Source: JBLHKE01 sp047619485
GTDB lineage: Bacteria > Verrucomicrobiota > Verrucomicrobiia > Verrucomicrobiales > DEV007
Length of the DNA stretch: 5,963 nt
NCBI GenBank assembly: GCA_047619485.1
Contig: JBLHKE010000495.1
Location: forward strand, 1-5,963
Direction: 5' to 3'
The notes under the pieces are model-generated. The model saw only the letters and a list, made by a program, of their open reading frames with translations. It made no database searches and was not told the DNA's origin. A program made the position numbers and the translations under genes. Positions 5,802 through 5,963 of the stretch are shown here, piece after piece (within the stretch, counting starts at the first letter, position 1; every line of letters starts with the position of its first letter).

Positions 5802-5963
5802 GTGCCTCAGCGCAAGGTCCGGGCCTGGTGGATTTTAATTCTTAAGGGCACCTCCGGAAACCTGCTGTGGAAATGGGGCGCAGAGAAAATTCCCGCTGGC
5901 GAGGCGATAAACGCTAAGCTATCTGGTGATAGTGGGCGCTTTAGCAACGAAGACAGCGGGGAT
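5802..5963 (+). CDS. Possible 5' end of a further gene, running off the right edge
   Basis: A frame open from 5796 to the end of the window has a GTG at 5802 and 54 codons visible. The predicted start is basic (VPQRKVRAWW), followed by a moderately hydrophobic stretch (WILILKGTSGNLLWKWG) and then a polar part rich in Gly, Ser, Asp and Lys. Codon first positions are mostly purine, as in real genes. No Shine-Dalgarno sequence precedes GTG 5802, but that is usual in this window. I do not recognise a family. The opposite strand also has an open frame over most of this stretch, from the right edge to a TGA at 5808-5810; it reads as a shadow. With so little sequence, chance cannot be excluded. Confidence 0.4.
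   Translation, partial: MPQRKVRAWWILILKGTSGNLLWKWGAEKIPAGEAINAKLSGDSGRFSNEDSGD

Noticed and set aside
5844..5866. Possible insertion-sequence end (GGGCACCTCCGGAAACC after TTAA)
   Set aside because: It vaguely resembled a transposon terminal repeat, but there is no matching inverted end, target duplication or transposase in the window. An open coding-like frame runs through it.

Overview
The window is an ordinary-looking stretch of bacterial chromosome, moderately GC-rich and densely coded. It holds no mobile elements, CRISPR arrays, or tRNA or rRNA genes that I can see. The best lineage guess is Verrucomicrobia, near Opitutae/Puniceicoccales. It rests mainly on how the MetK protein reads compared with what I remember of that group, and weakly on most genes lacking a Shine-Dalgarno sequence. 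No search was run, so treat it as a hypothesis.

Left part (1-1493): a multi-pass membrane protein with a soluble C-terminal domain, which I cannot assign to a family, probably enters from beyond the left edge. It converges on rnhA (RNase HI, minus strand), with only 3 bases between the two stop codons. Middle (1494-3520): a 96-bp divergent gap separates rnhA from a two-gene plus-strand unit. This unit is a small four-helix membrane protein of unknown function overlapping by 4 bases the gene for a bifunctional NAD(P)HX epimerase/dehydratase (nnr), a metabolite-repair enzyme.

Right part (3521-5963): an AT-rich 108-bp leader precedes metK (S-adenosylmethionine synthetase), which ends at a clear intrinsic terminator. 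Next comes a small MscS-type mechanosensitive channel, whose true start is best placed at 4938, downstream of the terminator. After an AT-rich hairpin, an open frame that may be the 5' end of another gene runs off the right edge.

The genes do not form one pathway: they cover RNA-DNA hybrid removal, nicotinamide cofactor repair, methyl-donor synthesis and osmotic safety. I find no convincing new multi-gene system. The items most worth a second look are the two unassigned membrane proteins, the strong excess of the palindrome CGATCG, the near absence of Shine-Dalgarno sequences except at the coupled nnr start, and the composition change at metK.
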